Positions 25,601 through 38,500 of a stretch of 64,000 bases of DNA are shown here, piece by piece; position 1 is the first letter of the stretch, and every line of letters begins with the position of its first letter. A program made the position numbers and the translations under genes. The stretch is from assembly GCA_934045905.1 (NCBI GenBank), contig OW203768.1:23031060-23095059 (forward strand), given 5' to 3'. This stretch comes from Leuctra nigra (Eukaryota > Arthropoda > Insecta > Plecoptera > Leuctridae). The notes under the pieces are model-generated. The model was not told where the DNA came from. It was given only the letters and a program-made list of their open reading frames with translations, and ran no database searches.

Positions 25601-28600
25601 CCCTGCGCTTGTCCTGCAGCAGGTTGGTCTCGGCGATGACGCGCTCCAGCTCCGTGGTCACCTCGTTGCGCCAGAAGGTGGTGTCGGTGATGCGCTCGCC
25701 GAGGCGCCGCCCGGAGTCCCGCTGAGCCTGCGCGGTCTTCTCGTCCGTCTCCCTGCGCAAGCGGCCGGCAGTCAATACGTCATTCAAATTCAAATTAAAA
25801 CATATTTTATAAAAGAAACTTCTTATTATGTTGCTTTTCTTTAATTCTTAATTTTACGTTTTTTATGGTCTCATGCATTTAATTTAGGTACCTAAAAATA
25901 AAACCGATTTCTATTTTCAAAGTCACGGAATTGTCACTTTAGCCTTGGTTTTCAAGTTTGGAGAAAAACAGAAAAACAGTCTTTCTACTCATTCTACTTC
26001 GATGGGAAATCAGTTTTCAATCCAAATTGGGAAAAAAAATATTTCTTGCTTTTTATATTGAATGTAGAATTCAAAAAGGAGACCCTCACTTGCACTGCAC
26101 CCCACACCAATCACTTGTTTCTGGATGTACATTTCATGGGAGCACATTTCTCCTCATCCTCAATGTTTTTAACATTTTTCTGTATCGATAATATTTTTTT
26201 GTTAGAATTACCTATATCTTTGTGTTTAGAGTTTGATATTTGCATTATTTGAGAATCTCTCTTCAATATTTTCACGATTTTTAATAAATTATGCTTGTTA
26301 CGACGATGAGTGACTAAATTTCCTAAGAAATAATGTGTAAATGTTTGGATCCCCTGGTTACCTCATGACCCTGACGGCGTCGCCTCTGATCCTCTCGGAG
26401 TAGTTCCTGTTGGTGTCCGCTTCATTGTAGTAGCTGATCTGACTGTTGATCCACTCGTAGGGGGTGTACCGGGTGTAGAGCGCAGCCCGGGCCGCGTGTG
26501 CGGGGTTGCGCTCGAAGCCCGTCACCAGGTTGGGGAAGCGCAGCGGCTCCGTCGACATCCCTTGCGGCGTGTAGCACGGGTCCACCAGCGCGTTCGTCAC
26601 AGGCTGGCTGGGTCTACGCAAACAAGTTGAAACTTTGATATGATGTTCACATGTAGTCTGATTGTATTGTATTTGTGTAGCACTTTCTTATTTTTGCTTC
26701 GTGTGTTGTTAAATAGGCGCTGGTTATTCAATAAAACCGTGCAAATTGAAAACCAAATGCTTTCTTGCACTAATGGAACACAAATTTTACAAGTGTGAAT
26801 TGCTCAAAGATGTACATACAGTGTTCTTGGCATATTTTTAAAATTAATTTAAATATACGGCTCCCAGCGAGACAAGAAAATAGCTAATTTTCACCAAAAA
26901 TCAACTATAGGGTCAATCGGGGTAAGTGTGGCCACTTTTTTTTATAGTTTCAGTTTCAAATCACTGCAGCAGCTCAAATTTACAAGCTAAAAATGTGAAA
27001 AAAATCATGGAGGTACTTAAATATGTTACCAATTGATACTGCAAATTTGAAAAATTCAGTATGAACTATTAGTGAATAATGTAACTTCTAGAACATGTAT
27101 TTTGCCGGCCACACTTCCCCTTGAAATTGGGGTAAGTGATGGCCGCTATGTGGGAAAGTGTGGCCACTGGTAATTTTTCAATGTATATCATATTTTTTCA
27201 TTAAGTGAATATGTGGTAGGTGTTTGAAATACCAATGACTAAATATGAAAATGCCTTTTTGCCCAAAAGTTGTAGTACCTAAGTTAGTATAAATTTAGTT
27301 TTTCACTATAATAATCACATATCATGGGTTTTTATGAACTTTCAATGTACCTAGGCACTCTTTACCTTCAATCTGCCTAATGTACTAGTAATAAAATAGA
27401 GTTTGAATTTATGGATCCTTGCAATAGAGTGGACAACCCCATGCCTAAATTAATGCAACAATAATAAATTATAAAAAGTACATGTCTTCTCATGTCATGA
27501 ATCCTGGAATAGTAATGCATGGCAAGAATGCTGACTTAGCCTGCGTGTGGCAGGCTCGGGGTTCTTATCTCCATGAAATCTTTATTTTTTGTAGAAATTG
27601 TAGTACTGTTCCTTTAAATAAAGTCCATGGCTTATTAAACTTGCGAATTAATTATATTTTAGGTACCTAAGTAACTACATCTATGACTGTAGGTATACCC
27701 TACTTAAATGTGCAACAGCTAAGTTGATTCTCCCATCTATTTAGTAGATTCAAGCTGTGTACAACTACAATGAGATGAAACTAATAATGTTTCTGGATTA
27801 GGTACCTAGCTGGGTGAATGACTCAAGATGAAACCTAATCATGATTCATGATGCATGATGTGATTGTTATCTCAGCCAATTTACCTGCAATATTCTGTTG
27901 CCTTTTGTTTAGGTAGGCTGCAAATCAACATTTGGAATCAGGAGACATTATTTTCATAGCTTTAATTCCGTTCCTCTTTTAGATCTTTACATTCTTTATC
28001 TACTTTTGTTGAAAAATTGAGTTTTTGTGTATCTGTACGTCCCTCTCTCGTAGGCGTCACCAAATAGAGTTTTAACTCTATAATGCATGCCAGGGGGGTT
28101 ATTCTAAAACTTTAAAATTCCGGATTCGGCCCGAATACGATTCACGGCCATATGGATTAACATTGCACCGAATCATATTCGGGCCGAATCTGGAATTTTA
28201 AAGTTTTAGAATAACCCCCCAGGGGGGTTATTCTAAATTCCCTTGTCGTCTCGTATACTACCGTGTTAAATAGATAGCACTCCAGTCTGCAGTGAGCCCG
28301 TATCACATGAAACGAGACGTCACGGGAATTTAGAATAGCCCCCCAGGAATGGTTTCAATCTCCACCTTTAAATCCTTTGTGGTTTCTTAAAATTTCAGAA
28401 CCATAACAATTAAATGCTTGCAATCAATTAGTGCTCATTTCATGACAAGTTGTGCAATTTGGGGGACTCATGGGACGGGGTCTTGAGGGGCCGCCCTCCT
28501 CCCCCCAAAATCAAAGCATCAAGAAATCAACACATTTAAAATAGCCTAATATTATGTGAACAAAAAAATAAGAAAGAAGCAGATCATCTGAAAAACGTAC

Positions 28601-29344
28601 AAAAATGATTGATTTTTTTAATAATTTAAAAATGTCCCGGAACTATGAGCCCTGTATTGGAGCTCTGTTTCAGTTCTGTTTCTGTATACTGCATCTGTTT
28701 ATGAATGGACCTGTTGCTGACTCTCTTTTTTTGTAATTTAAATTTCCCGAAAATAGCTACTCTGCGATTCAAATCTGCACTAAATCGAATGGTCTTGAAC
28801 CACAGTTATTTTGGGGGCTGCTTTCCCCAAATCCTACTGTTTTCTACTGTAATTTTACAAATTAATTATTAAAATGATCTTCCCCCCCCCCCCCCCCCCT
28901 CCCCCCACAAAAAAAAGTCATCATGGGTACGAGGTAGTAAAAGTCGTAGAATAGACAATACAATCAAATTAGGGGCAAGATTTTTAGTCCTACTTCGGTC
29001 TCTGCAACCCCCTCGCCCTATTCCATCGTCCGTGGGCCCCGCTCTCCGGGCCCTTTTCTCCAGTATCTTGGGCTATGATTACTCACAAGGGGACGACTTC
29101 CACGTTCTCGTAACCAAGTGTGGGCCTCCATGGATGTGGTCGTGGGGTCTGGTAGTAATTGCCCACACGTGTGGGAATCGTGCCACCACACACTTGCTCC
29201 ATGCAAGGTGGAGCTCCCACAGTGCTCCAAGGTTGCAGTTGCTGGAACAAATATTATCATCAGAAAAATATCAGCAACACCCCCGGATAATCATACTTGT
29301 AGTTTATGGAAGCTTACCGAGTACATTATCGGGTCCTCCCTCAT
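19639..29344 (-). CDS. Tektin (tektin-3/4/5 group), axonemal filament protein
   Basis: Eight GT-AG exons on the - strand: 29344-29318 (start MREDPIMYS), 29241-29087, 26613-26362, 25752-25509, 23989-23742, 23201-22898, 20576-20503 and 19849-19639. Their phases fit throughout and total 1515 nt, giving 504 aa. Tektins form coiled-coil filaments in the wall of doublet microtubules of cilia and sperm tails, so expression in testis or ciliated sensory neurons is expected. Residues 1-60 are a Pro-rich head, typical of the longer tektins. Long heptad-rich helices follow (RYTPYEWINSQISYYNEAD, KFDPTVTVTESWAENSN). The tektin signature RPNVELCRD appears as RKDIELCRD at residues 422-430, with Pro-Asn replaced by Lys-Asp. 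The C-terminus has the SLFIDREKCLGMRRSFP block. The 27-bp first exon is supported by its donor, its phase and the fit to the head. Confidence 0.93.
20042..20348. mobile_element. hAT-type MITE with exact 8-bp target duplication
   Basis: CTTACTGA occurs directly on both sides (20034-20041 and 20349-20356). The element begins CAGGCGCGTAGGAA and ends TTCTACGTGCCTG, an imperfect inverted repeat. Internal poly-G and poly-C runs are present. It lies in the last tektin intron. Confidence 0.85.
20826..21150. repeat. Cluster of two overlapping hairpins
   Basis: GAGGCCAATTCTTGAG (20851) faces CTCAAGAATTGGCCTC (to 21009), with ACCATGTGTGTTTTCATTG inverted inside. Next to it AGTCTTTCAATACTCTGCT faces AGCAGAGTATTGAAAAACT (to about 21143). 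A partial relative starts near 25364 in another tektin intron. Confidence 0.7.
21281..22805. mobile_element. TIR foldback element with CCGGGTGGCGCA ends
   Basis: The left end ATACCGGGTGGCGCAAAAA is mirrored at 22786-22805. Arms of about 400 bp (left 21281-21690, right from 21700) are inverted copies: for instance AGCTGAAAATTTTAAATTAT near 21550 faces the sequence around 21830. The right arm is interrupted by the minisatellite 22023-22708. A TA or AT target duplication is possible. No transposase. Confidence 0.85.
22023..22708. repeat. Minisatellite of hairpin units
   Basis: About 686 bp built from units of roughly 40 bp with the plan GGAATAAC-stem-TAAAATAAAATTA-stem-GTTCC. Each unit folds on itself. 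A longer period of about 270 bp is visible: a segment with CCTAATTTGGAATAATGTC recurs at about 22054 and 22326. The array interrupts the right arm of the surrounding TIR element: the left arm still has ATATTAGAAAACATAC, whereas the right reads GTATGTTTTCTA, array, TAATATGTG. Confidence 0.85.
24074..24834 (+). mobile_element. Helitron-like non-autonomous element (copy 1)
   Basis: Begins TGAGCGAACGAAGCGAGC and ends CAGAGCGTTTTCCTAG, the same termini as 61555-63002. The 3' end has CTAG (fits CTRR) preceded by a small hairpin, AACGC facing GCGTT over a 10-nt loop. No terminal inverted repeat and no convincing target duplication: the flanks read ATTA and TACA. It lies in the tektin intron between exons 4 and 5. 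Confidence 0.55.
26640..28092. other. Tektin intron DNA with GTAAGTGTGGCCA repeats
   Basis: GGGGTAAGTGTGGCCAC near 26919 recurs as GGCCACACTTCCCC (about 27110) and GGAAAGTGTGGCCACTGG (27155), suggesting a small degenerate element at about 26910-27180. The rest, 27180-28092, shows nothing recognisable. Confidence 0.45.
28093..28344. mobile_element. Two back-to-back foldback MITEs
   Basis: First: 28093-28220, arms AGGGGGGTTATTCTAAAAC...GTTTTAGAATAACCCCCC around a 26-bp spacer. It is related to 46774-46905. Second: 28222-28344, same outer tip GGGGGGTTATTCTAAA but different inner arms (TTCCCTTGTCGTCTCGT). They abut with almost no DNA between. Confidence 0.85.
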
Positions 29345-29549
29345 TTTGATAATCTTTAATTAAATACTAATAAATGATTGACAAGTAAGTAAACTGAAAT
29401 TTTCGGTCTTGCAGAAAAAGAATGAATTTGTGTTCAAAAGTCACGGTCTTCTTACAAGTTACGTTCTTGCGTAAAGAGGAAGCAGTGGTTGGTTGACCTT
29501 GAAGTGTTCAACAGCTGATTTTCAACACTTGTCAATCTTTTTTCTAGAA
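29242..29549. promoter_or_regulatory. Divergent tektin/NUBP1 promoter interval
   Basis: The tektin start codon (29344, - strand) and the NUBP1 start codon (29550, + strand) are 205 bp apart, so both 5' UTRs and core promoters must fit in 29345-29549. One CAGCTG E-box is present (29510). No clear TATA box and no convincing RFX X-box were found. The short first tektin intron (29242-29317) lies next to it. Confidence 0.7.
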
Positions 29550-32500
29550 ATGGCAGATGGAGATATCCCCACCGATGCAAATGAGCGTAAGTTTTTCGAT
29601 ATTCCTGTAGAAATAATCGTGTAAAAATCTAATGAACGAGTTTAATAATATATTTAAATTTTGAAAATAATTGTCATCGCGTTTAGGATCAAGTAACATA
29701 ACCTATATTTGGAAGGATCAAAGTCTGTTATAAATTATCAAAGGTCGATATAATATTATCAATGCAACTTATTTAAATGTGATTGTCTTCAGATTGTCCT
29801 GGCACACAGAGCGAAACTGCCGGCAAAGTGTCGTCATGTGCCGGCTGTCCGAACCAGCAAATATGCGCGTCCGGAGCGACTCGCGCTGTCGACCCCGGTA
29901 TCGAACTCGTCAGGAAGAGGCTCTCGTTGGTGAAATACAAGATACTGACACTCTCCGGCAAGGGCGGTGTCGGCAAGAGCACATTCACTTCACTACTGTC
30001 ACGAGGACTTGCGGCACTTGACTCCGAGAAGAATGTAAGCATTTGATTAGATCTTGTATCAAGATGTCCCATCCCTCTTGTATTGATCTGTCGCTACTTG
30101 TATAATATGTTGACGCTTGCAGCCAATGCGGATGGGAAATGTTGGACCGTGTCAGTGCGTAACATCCCTCAAGTATTGATTGTTCTTAACCCCTCCCCCT
30201 TCTCCTGCGTGCCATTGAATGGAACTGTCAGGGGGTGGAAACTTATGTGCTTGGCTCTAAAGGAATCTATGTATAGTTTTTAGATTCCAAAGCAGACAGC
30301 TTAATTTCTTTAAATAGTTTCACCCTCTAAATAGTTTCAGCTCATTTTTAGGTCAAGTCAAATTATTAAATTATAAATAATTATTTATCATTATAGTAAA
30401 CCGTCCCAGAGTAATCTAAATAAATGTTATCTATCTTAAAGCCCCATTGACACGGAGCAATTTCTTGAACAACTTCTGTGTCACAAAAGTTCTGCACATG
30501 TGCAGATTCCCTTTATCATCTCATAAGTGATACTGCGCACTAGCAGAACCTCTGTGGCACAGAAGTTGTTCAAGAAATTGCACCGTGTAAATGGGGCTTA
30601 ACACTCATAAAAATATTTATTTATAATTCAAGATTATTTGTTAGCAAGCCGAAGGAAAGAAACAAAATCATGCAGACTCAGATAATTTGAATGATAGTTA
30701 AAGTCCTGCAGTACACGTGCATTAAGTCCCGCTGACACAACATAACTACCAACAACTGCAGGTAGAGGGTGGTGTAAAATATTGCCAAGATATTGCCAAA
30801 TCATTAACAAGATCCTATCATCCCAGCATCCTTCCAGGTCACCACTTCTCCTCCTCTCTCCTCCACATCCCACTTCATCTGCTCCTCCTACTTTGCTCTT
30901 GGTCTTCCCCATCTTCTTTTCACTTTTAACTCTTTCAAATTCTATTCCAAGATTCTGATATCCAGTTGTGTCCATTTTAACAATAATGTAAATTTAAATA
31001 TTATATCACTAGTATTACCCCAACTACTACCAATAATATCCCCCTATACTATGCCGCACAGGGCATACTATGGTAATACTACCATACTACTACTAGTAAG
31101 GTAGTAACCTACCTTTTAGGTTTTATTTGTGTATAATGTCTCATGCAATTGAGATCCATCAACTTACCTAGTGCGTGTGTAAATGACCGTGTGCGGCCTG
31201 CGTCTGGCTGTGCTTGGCTTTGGCAAGACAATGCCAGTGTTCTGCCGGACAATGAGGCAGGGAACTGGGTCAAACATCCCCACGTGGGGTTAATCAATAC
31301 ATCGCCAAGCTGAATTCAGTTACGCACGTCTCCACGCATTACATTTCAAGACAATTGACAAGTGACGTGGCATGAAGTGGTAACAATTATGTGAATCTAT
31401 CATCTTTTTTAATCATACCTACTCTGTACCTCAGAGGTAGAAGGCCAGAAGTCCATTTTCTCAATTTTGCATTGACCATTTCCCTACTAATCAAAATATA
31501 TCAATTCATTGTTTTTTTACTGATGTCTACAAATATGTTATATTGAAGTATTCTCTTACACAATAGAGAATAGCGCTCGAGCACTGACGTTCAAGGTCAA
31601 AAGATAAACCATGTTTATCTTTCAGCGCTGAGCGCCAAACGTCAGGCGGTCAGCGCCGAGCCGTAAACTTACCTTTAGTTTGACTCAGTTTACCTTAAGA
31701 AAGTTAGCAAAAGCAGCTTTATAATTATAAAAAAGTAGGTATTAGGTAAGTATTTATAAAATTATGAGATCAATAAAAAAGTAAAAAATTGCTTTAATAA
31801 TTTGGCTTTTTACTATTTAGTAGAGATGGACCGATTCCGATTCCGATTCTCGCGATTCCACCGATTCCAGTGGAATCGGAAGAATCGCGATTCTCCGATT
31901 CCTGTCCATATTTTAGCGATTCCGATTCTTTTTGAAAATCCCGCCCTTTTAGCTTGATATTTTAGGTTAAAAACATCGCCAAAGCACAATTCCTTGTATT
32001 ACAACTTACTTTCCAACAAAATTAAAGATCTAACACATTAAAAATACATTAAATGTTGTTTTCTTACCACTTTTTTGATTTTTTAATTACTTACCTGAGG
32101 GCAAAATACAAAGGGTGATAAATACAGTGAGGTTTGTAGGTATTTGTGAAGAATCGGAATCGGAATCGCAAGAATCGGAGCTAAGAATCGGTATCGGAAT
32201 CGGAATCGTAATCGTGAAATTTTGGAATCGGCCCATCTCTACTATTTAGGGAAAAGTGAGCAAAAATAGTGGACAGATAAAATATCTGTCAAAAGTCGGC
32301 ATGGAATGGAAACTACTGGACAGTAGCAGCCTGACTTCACGCTCTCTCACGTCACGCCTTCATTGATGATTTCTGTTGAACGAGTGTGAATAACTGAAAT
32401 GCACTGATCTGATCGGTTGTTTCCAGATTGCGGTGTTGGACATCGACATCTGCGGTCCGTCGATGCCGCGTCTGATGGGGGTCCTGGGAGAGCAAGTGCA

Positions 32501-35500
32501 TCAGAGCGGCTCAGGATGGTCCCCTGTTGTGAGTATCTCATCAAGACATTGTGAACGCACAAGATAAGGATACATTCAGTTTTTATGATTAACAGACGTA
32601 ATATGACTGAAGAATGAAAGCGAGTTACATGCATGAAACATGTTTGAAGGCCACTTAGTGGTGGTGGCTATCTGTGTAATGATCAGTCTAGAACTAAATA
32701 CATACAGAATATTATTATTCAACGGAGGCGCGTAGCAACGATTTTCACCGTGGGGGAGGGGGGATGACTGTGGGACAAAGACCCCAGTTTTAACCCCACA
32801 TGGCATGTTTTTAGAATTTCAACTTTTTAAAAGTTATTCTGGAGCTCTAAAATTTACCAACTGAATAAACAAATCTCCAATTGAGAGGCCGCGTCGATAA
32901 ACAAGCTAACCAACATTTGCTTGTGCATAGCAAGTCATGGCTCTCAATATTGTGTATACTTTAATTTCTGACAGATGGAGCCTTTCTTATATTTTTGGTA
33001 GGTACTAGATATAAAACTATAGGCTATCTACGAAAAATATTAGAAAGGCATTATCTGTCAGAAATTCAAGTACTATCTACACATTATTGAAAGTATGGCT
33101 TGCGCTGCACAAGCAAAAGTTGGTTAGCTCGTTTATCGACGTGGCCCCTCAATTGTTGCCCCACAGGGCGGTTTTTTATGATTTTATTAAACAATTTAAA
33201 AGTGATTATGGAATTCTAAACTGCTCAAATTACAACACACACCCTCAAGTTGTTGCCTTGCAGGGCGGTTTTTGGAGTTTATACAATTAATAGTGATTCT
33301 GGGCACTCTCATTTTTTTTAATTGTATGGGGTGGCAGACTGCTCTAGTGCCCCCCCCCCCCCTTCCTATGGACATGTTATTTAAAGGGCTTATGTCATCT
33401 TGAATAAAGCTTTTACTATGTGTTCTTACCATGTATTTTGGCAACATAAGACATACATAATCTAAATAAATTGTTCCCTGAATTAATTATTAATTATTTT
33501 CTGTGCGAAATTTGAACCTGGCGCGCGTGATTTCCTACGTCACTCTATGCGCAGCGCTGATTGGTTAGCGTGAACACGGGGGGTAGATCTCACCTGCTCA
33601 TACCTCTGAACCCTTCTCTCGCACCACTGCCGGTGCACAATACACCGGACAATTAGTAAACAATCGAAAGTTGAGAATGCAGTGAAAGATTCCGTAAGCT
33701 GCACACATTTCGAAACATATTTTAAAACTGACAGAATCTGCACAGAAATATTGAAGTTTTATTTACCTTGCTAGCAATGCATTGTGGAGTAATTGTTGTT
33801 CAATTGCTTCGCCATAAACAATGATGTGGAATATTATTTCTGTAGATTCAAAAATTATTGCCGTTTGCCGGAACAAAAACGAAACTGAAATTTCATATCC
33901 AATAAAGTATGCAACATTTGTTGCATATAAATCCTTTGTTTATTGGGTTGCTTTTTGGGTGGTGTTAACGAAGAATTGACGAATAATTATTACAGGCTAA
34001 CCTTCAAATTCATCTTCTACGAATGTGCAGAGCATTGAGCAATCATAATAAACTCGGAACAAAGTAAGGAAGAAGCCCAACTCCGTGTACAATTCGGAGT
34101 ACCTACTTTACTTTGTCAAAATCTTATAATGTAGTTGAATTTTTTCCTTTGATAGATGTATTATTGCTTTTGTTATACACGAAGTAAGGACCTGAAACGT
34201 TTCTGAAAAACTGATATTTAGAAACAAATTATTAAACAAATTGATTAGGCGTGAGCGACGCTATTTGCAAGGAGCTGTAACACTATCAATATGAAAATGT
34301 ATTTAGGAAAAGTTTTTGCTGAATTATATAGGTAATCTAATTTACTATTTAAAACACAAATGCCTGGTATTTACACTGAACTCTCTAGCACCCAACGTCA
34401 TATAGAACTTAGTTTAGTCCAAACAAATAACAATCACTCGATAAACGTTGAATGTCTCAATGAAAACCAATTAAATCAACTATTAAGCCTATCCATAAAT
34501 TCAGTATTCCCTGAAGACATCTTCTTAGACACTGACAAAAGCATACGGACTATTAACTCTTCTAAAACATTGAAATATTGCAAAAGTAAGCTGTAGCAAT
34601 GGGCTAACGCGTGGTCTGCGGGCAGGTAGTCTGCACAGAGTGACGTATGTATTCATTTCGGTCGAACCGCTCCCGAGCCTAGGAGACAGGATGGCGGGCG
34701 GAACAAAGCACCGTCCAGTGTTGAGGGAAGGAAGACGGACCGATTAAAGATCACTTGCCCCAAGATGACATAGGCCCTTTAATAGTTTCATGATATCGTT
34801 CCCCCAGTTCAAGACTACGTTATCTGCAAAACTTCATTGTTGAGAAAGGACGTTTTAATATTTCAAAATCGCCTAACAAATCAGAATAACAGTTAAATGG
34901 CATAATTATTTTAATTTTATTAGTCTCAACAGAAATACGCATTACGTACTTTTCAAAATATTTATAGGATTATTATAATTGTCAATATTAATTAAGGAGG
35001 GATGAGTGATATAATCACGGTCTTCTGGAAATTTCTACAAATTTGCAAAGAATTTCGAATTTCTAGAAGGCTGTGTTACCATGGCTACACAATTTTACAT
35101 GTAAAACTGCACTTTTCAGATGAAAAAACGTAAAAATAAAGCAGTAAAACCCTCGTAGCTCGGTAAAACATCCACGAAGGTACACATTTAAAAATGTTAT
35201 AATAAAATATTGCATCTGATACACGCTATAGTAGTTTTTCAAAAAATTCTATAGGCGGGAAAGCAGCCAAATATGCATTTAAAAATATCAGCATGACTTT
35301 TTCCGTATGGTCGCAATGTTAAACTGAGAAAAAAAACTGTAACTTTGAAGTGATATATCTAGAAAATTAGTTCACGTTGACCACTTTTTCTCACCATATT
35401 ATGATGCAGAACATAAAAATCTATTTATATGAGAAATTAGAACGATTTCTATACATAAGTGACATTCGGAGATCCCTCCTTAATATAGGTAAATACAATG

Positions 35501-38500
35501 TATCAATACTGCACTATCTGCAAATAACGTTGTATTGGATATAGTTCTGACGCCAGGTTTACATATAATTCTGGTGCAAGACTACACTATCTGCAAATAG
35601 CATAGGATATTTTGCAGATAACGTAGTATTGAACGAATTAAAAGTTGGAAATGACCTACGGGTAATACAACGTTATGGGGTTTTTAGGATGACCAAATTA
35701 TGAAATATAAGAATTTGCAAAATTGGACTTGATAGAAAAGGTCATTACAAAGACTTTTATGTAAAAAAAAAATAAACGTTTTTTTGAGATAACGTAGTCT
35801 TGAACTGGGGGGACGATATGTAAATAAAATTCACATACCCACAGCCAGAAAGTTTTCTTCATTAGCTAGCATCTGCAATGAATGATTGCTACGTGTTTCA
35901 GTTTGTGTCTGACAACTTGTCTGTGATGTCGATCGGCTTCCTGCTGGGCAGTCCTGACGACGCTGTCATCTGGCGCGGTCCGAAGAAGAACGGGATGATC
36001 AGACAGTTCCTCTCGGACGTGGACTGGGGGGAGCTGGACTACCTCATCATGGACACTCCGCCCGGCACGTCGGACGAACACCTCTCTGCAAGTATGTCAC
36101 TCTGCGTACCCTCCTTGCGGGCTGTGCATGCTGCATGTCACACTTTGGGGGGTCTGAAGCAAGTGGGATGTCACGTTTTGTTACTAGACATTGTAAAGCA
36201 TTTTAAATTTTATTAGAGTCAGAAAGCTTCTGGGAAGGAAGGCATGCCAACCAAATGCAAGATGCCACTCTACAAGACCTACTTCACACCAATACTAACT
36301 TATGGTGCAGTAACATGGACATTGACTAAGAAAGAAGCAGAAAATGTCCAGGCAGCCGAGATGAAATTCCTCAGAAGCATTGTTGGAGGGTCGAAGATGG
36401 AAAAGCAAAGAAGCACTGACATAAGGAAGAAGCTGGATGTTGAGAGCTTCAACTATAAGATAGGAAGAGATAGACTGCGCTGGTATTGCCATCTTTGAAG
36501 AATGTACCCCAAGAGAATACCGAAGAGGGAATTTGAAAGAGTGAAGCAGAGAGGGCAGACGGAGAGCGAAGTAGGAAGACCAGGTGAAATGGGATGTAGA
36601 GGAAAGAGGTGAGGAGGGGAGAACAGTAACTGCAGGAAGATTGTGGGAGAACAGAGAGAGATAAGAGGTATCAGCTAGGCGACGACGTAGAGGTGGAAGA
36701 AGAATGTGATGCGTCAGGACCGGCCACCCGACATCACTGAAGTGAAGGCCCAAAATTGACGGTGGAATTCCACCCCCCGACTTGACATTGAGTTGGAAAC
36801 GGATGACAGATATTTATTTATTGCCAGGACCTGAAATTTCGCTACAAACGATACATTCTGATACTGATGCAGTCAGACAAATTCTATTTGTGGGGTAGAG
36901 ATAGTTTTGTTACATCCTTTTAGGGGTTAAGGTTTTCGAAACGTGAGACACAATGTGACAAGAGGAGCCAGAGGGGTGGTGTCTTAATAACCCATTTTTA
37001 ACGTTACGTCCTTTATGCACAGTCCCTATGTTGCAAATGTAATCAGTGCGAATAGGAAGTTTCATGTTCATTTCATTTCAAAATAAACGTCAACTGTGAA
37101 TATCTCAGAATGTAGTTCAGGTATACGCTGTCTATTTTTTTAATATTATTGAGGATGATTAAAAAACGTATGAATATTGAAAGTTTCAATATTTTTCTAG
37201 GCAAGTGCGAGATATCACTTAATATTTCCTGCCCAGCTTCTGCTTCCCATGATAACTGAACCAATGTATCTGTTGCAGCGCAATATCTGATGAATGCCGG
37301 TCTGACCGGAGCCATCATCCTCACGACGCCGCAAGAAGTTGCTCTGCTGGACGTCAGGAAGGAGATCGACTTCTGTCGGAAGGTCAACATTCCAATCCTC
37401 GGCGTCGTGGAGAACATGGCGTCCTTCGTCTGTCCCAAATGCAAAGTGAGTACCCATCATCTACGTACTAACTAACTGAAGAGACAAATCTACACTCCGT
37501 AAGGGGCTGCAACGAGCTATTTTGCTGGTTGTTGCAGGCTTGTTTTTGGATACGATTGGATACAAAATGGGTTGACGAAATGATTTGAAATTTTAACCAT
37601 GATTACCTATATAAAAGACAAACGTAGGGTTATCACTTTTACATTTTTCATTTTTTGCTTCGTTAAAGCCCCATTTACACGGTGCAATTTCTTGAACAAC
37701 TTCTGTGTCACAAAAGTTCTGCACATGTGCAGATTCCCTTCATCATTTTAAAAGTGATACTGCGCACGAGCAGAACCTCTGTGGCACAGAAGTTGTTCAA
37801 GAAATTGCACCGTGTAAATGTGGCTTTAGTAATAATTAATAATTATAGTTGATTTTTTGTGAAAAATTGTACTATATTTATTATTTTCTTGTCACTGGGT
37901 GCCGATTGAATTTAATTTTAAGAATGTGCCAAGGTGAGAACCCTAAGTTTGTCCTTTATCTACTATCGTGATCAAAATATGAGATCAATTGGTTCACTGG
38001 CTTGGTCTTCAACCGTATAGGAAATTGCATAGTTTTGAGCGGTTCTGTTGAATAACCGGCGCGTAATGAACAATGCAAGAAGCAAAAAAGAAAAAGTGCT
38101 ACATACTAATATAAATCAGACTGACCATGTGAACATCCAATCAAAGTTACACCCACTTATGACACAATTTTTCTCTCTCAATTTTCAAAAGCGGCCGAAA
38201 GCTTGTAAGTATTGGGGTGTAAAGTATTATTACAGCCAAATAGATATATTTTCTAGTCTTTAAAATACATATATTGCTGCTATTTGGTTTTGTCAAGTCT
38301 GGCGCTGTGCCATCCCGCTATATTGTCACTTTTGATAAAACAACAGTCGACTGTTGGAGAGAACTTTTGAATAAAAAATAAAATCAGTGAATAAATGATA
38401 CTGCTGCTCGTAATCATTACTAATTAGAGGTATACCTAGAGATCCTAGATGTAAGTAGGCTACCTACCTAATTTTTATTTAACCCTACAAATGCCAAGGC

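Noticed and set aside
29345..29549. RFX X-box for ciliary control of tektin
   Set aside because: I looked for a GTTNCC...RGNAAC arrangement and found no convincing match.
34360..34596. 78-codon open frame starting [12 protein letters not shown]
   Set aside because: Lies inside a non-autonomous TIR element, has no recognisable domain and no supporting splice sites.
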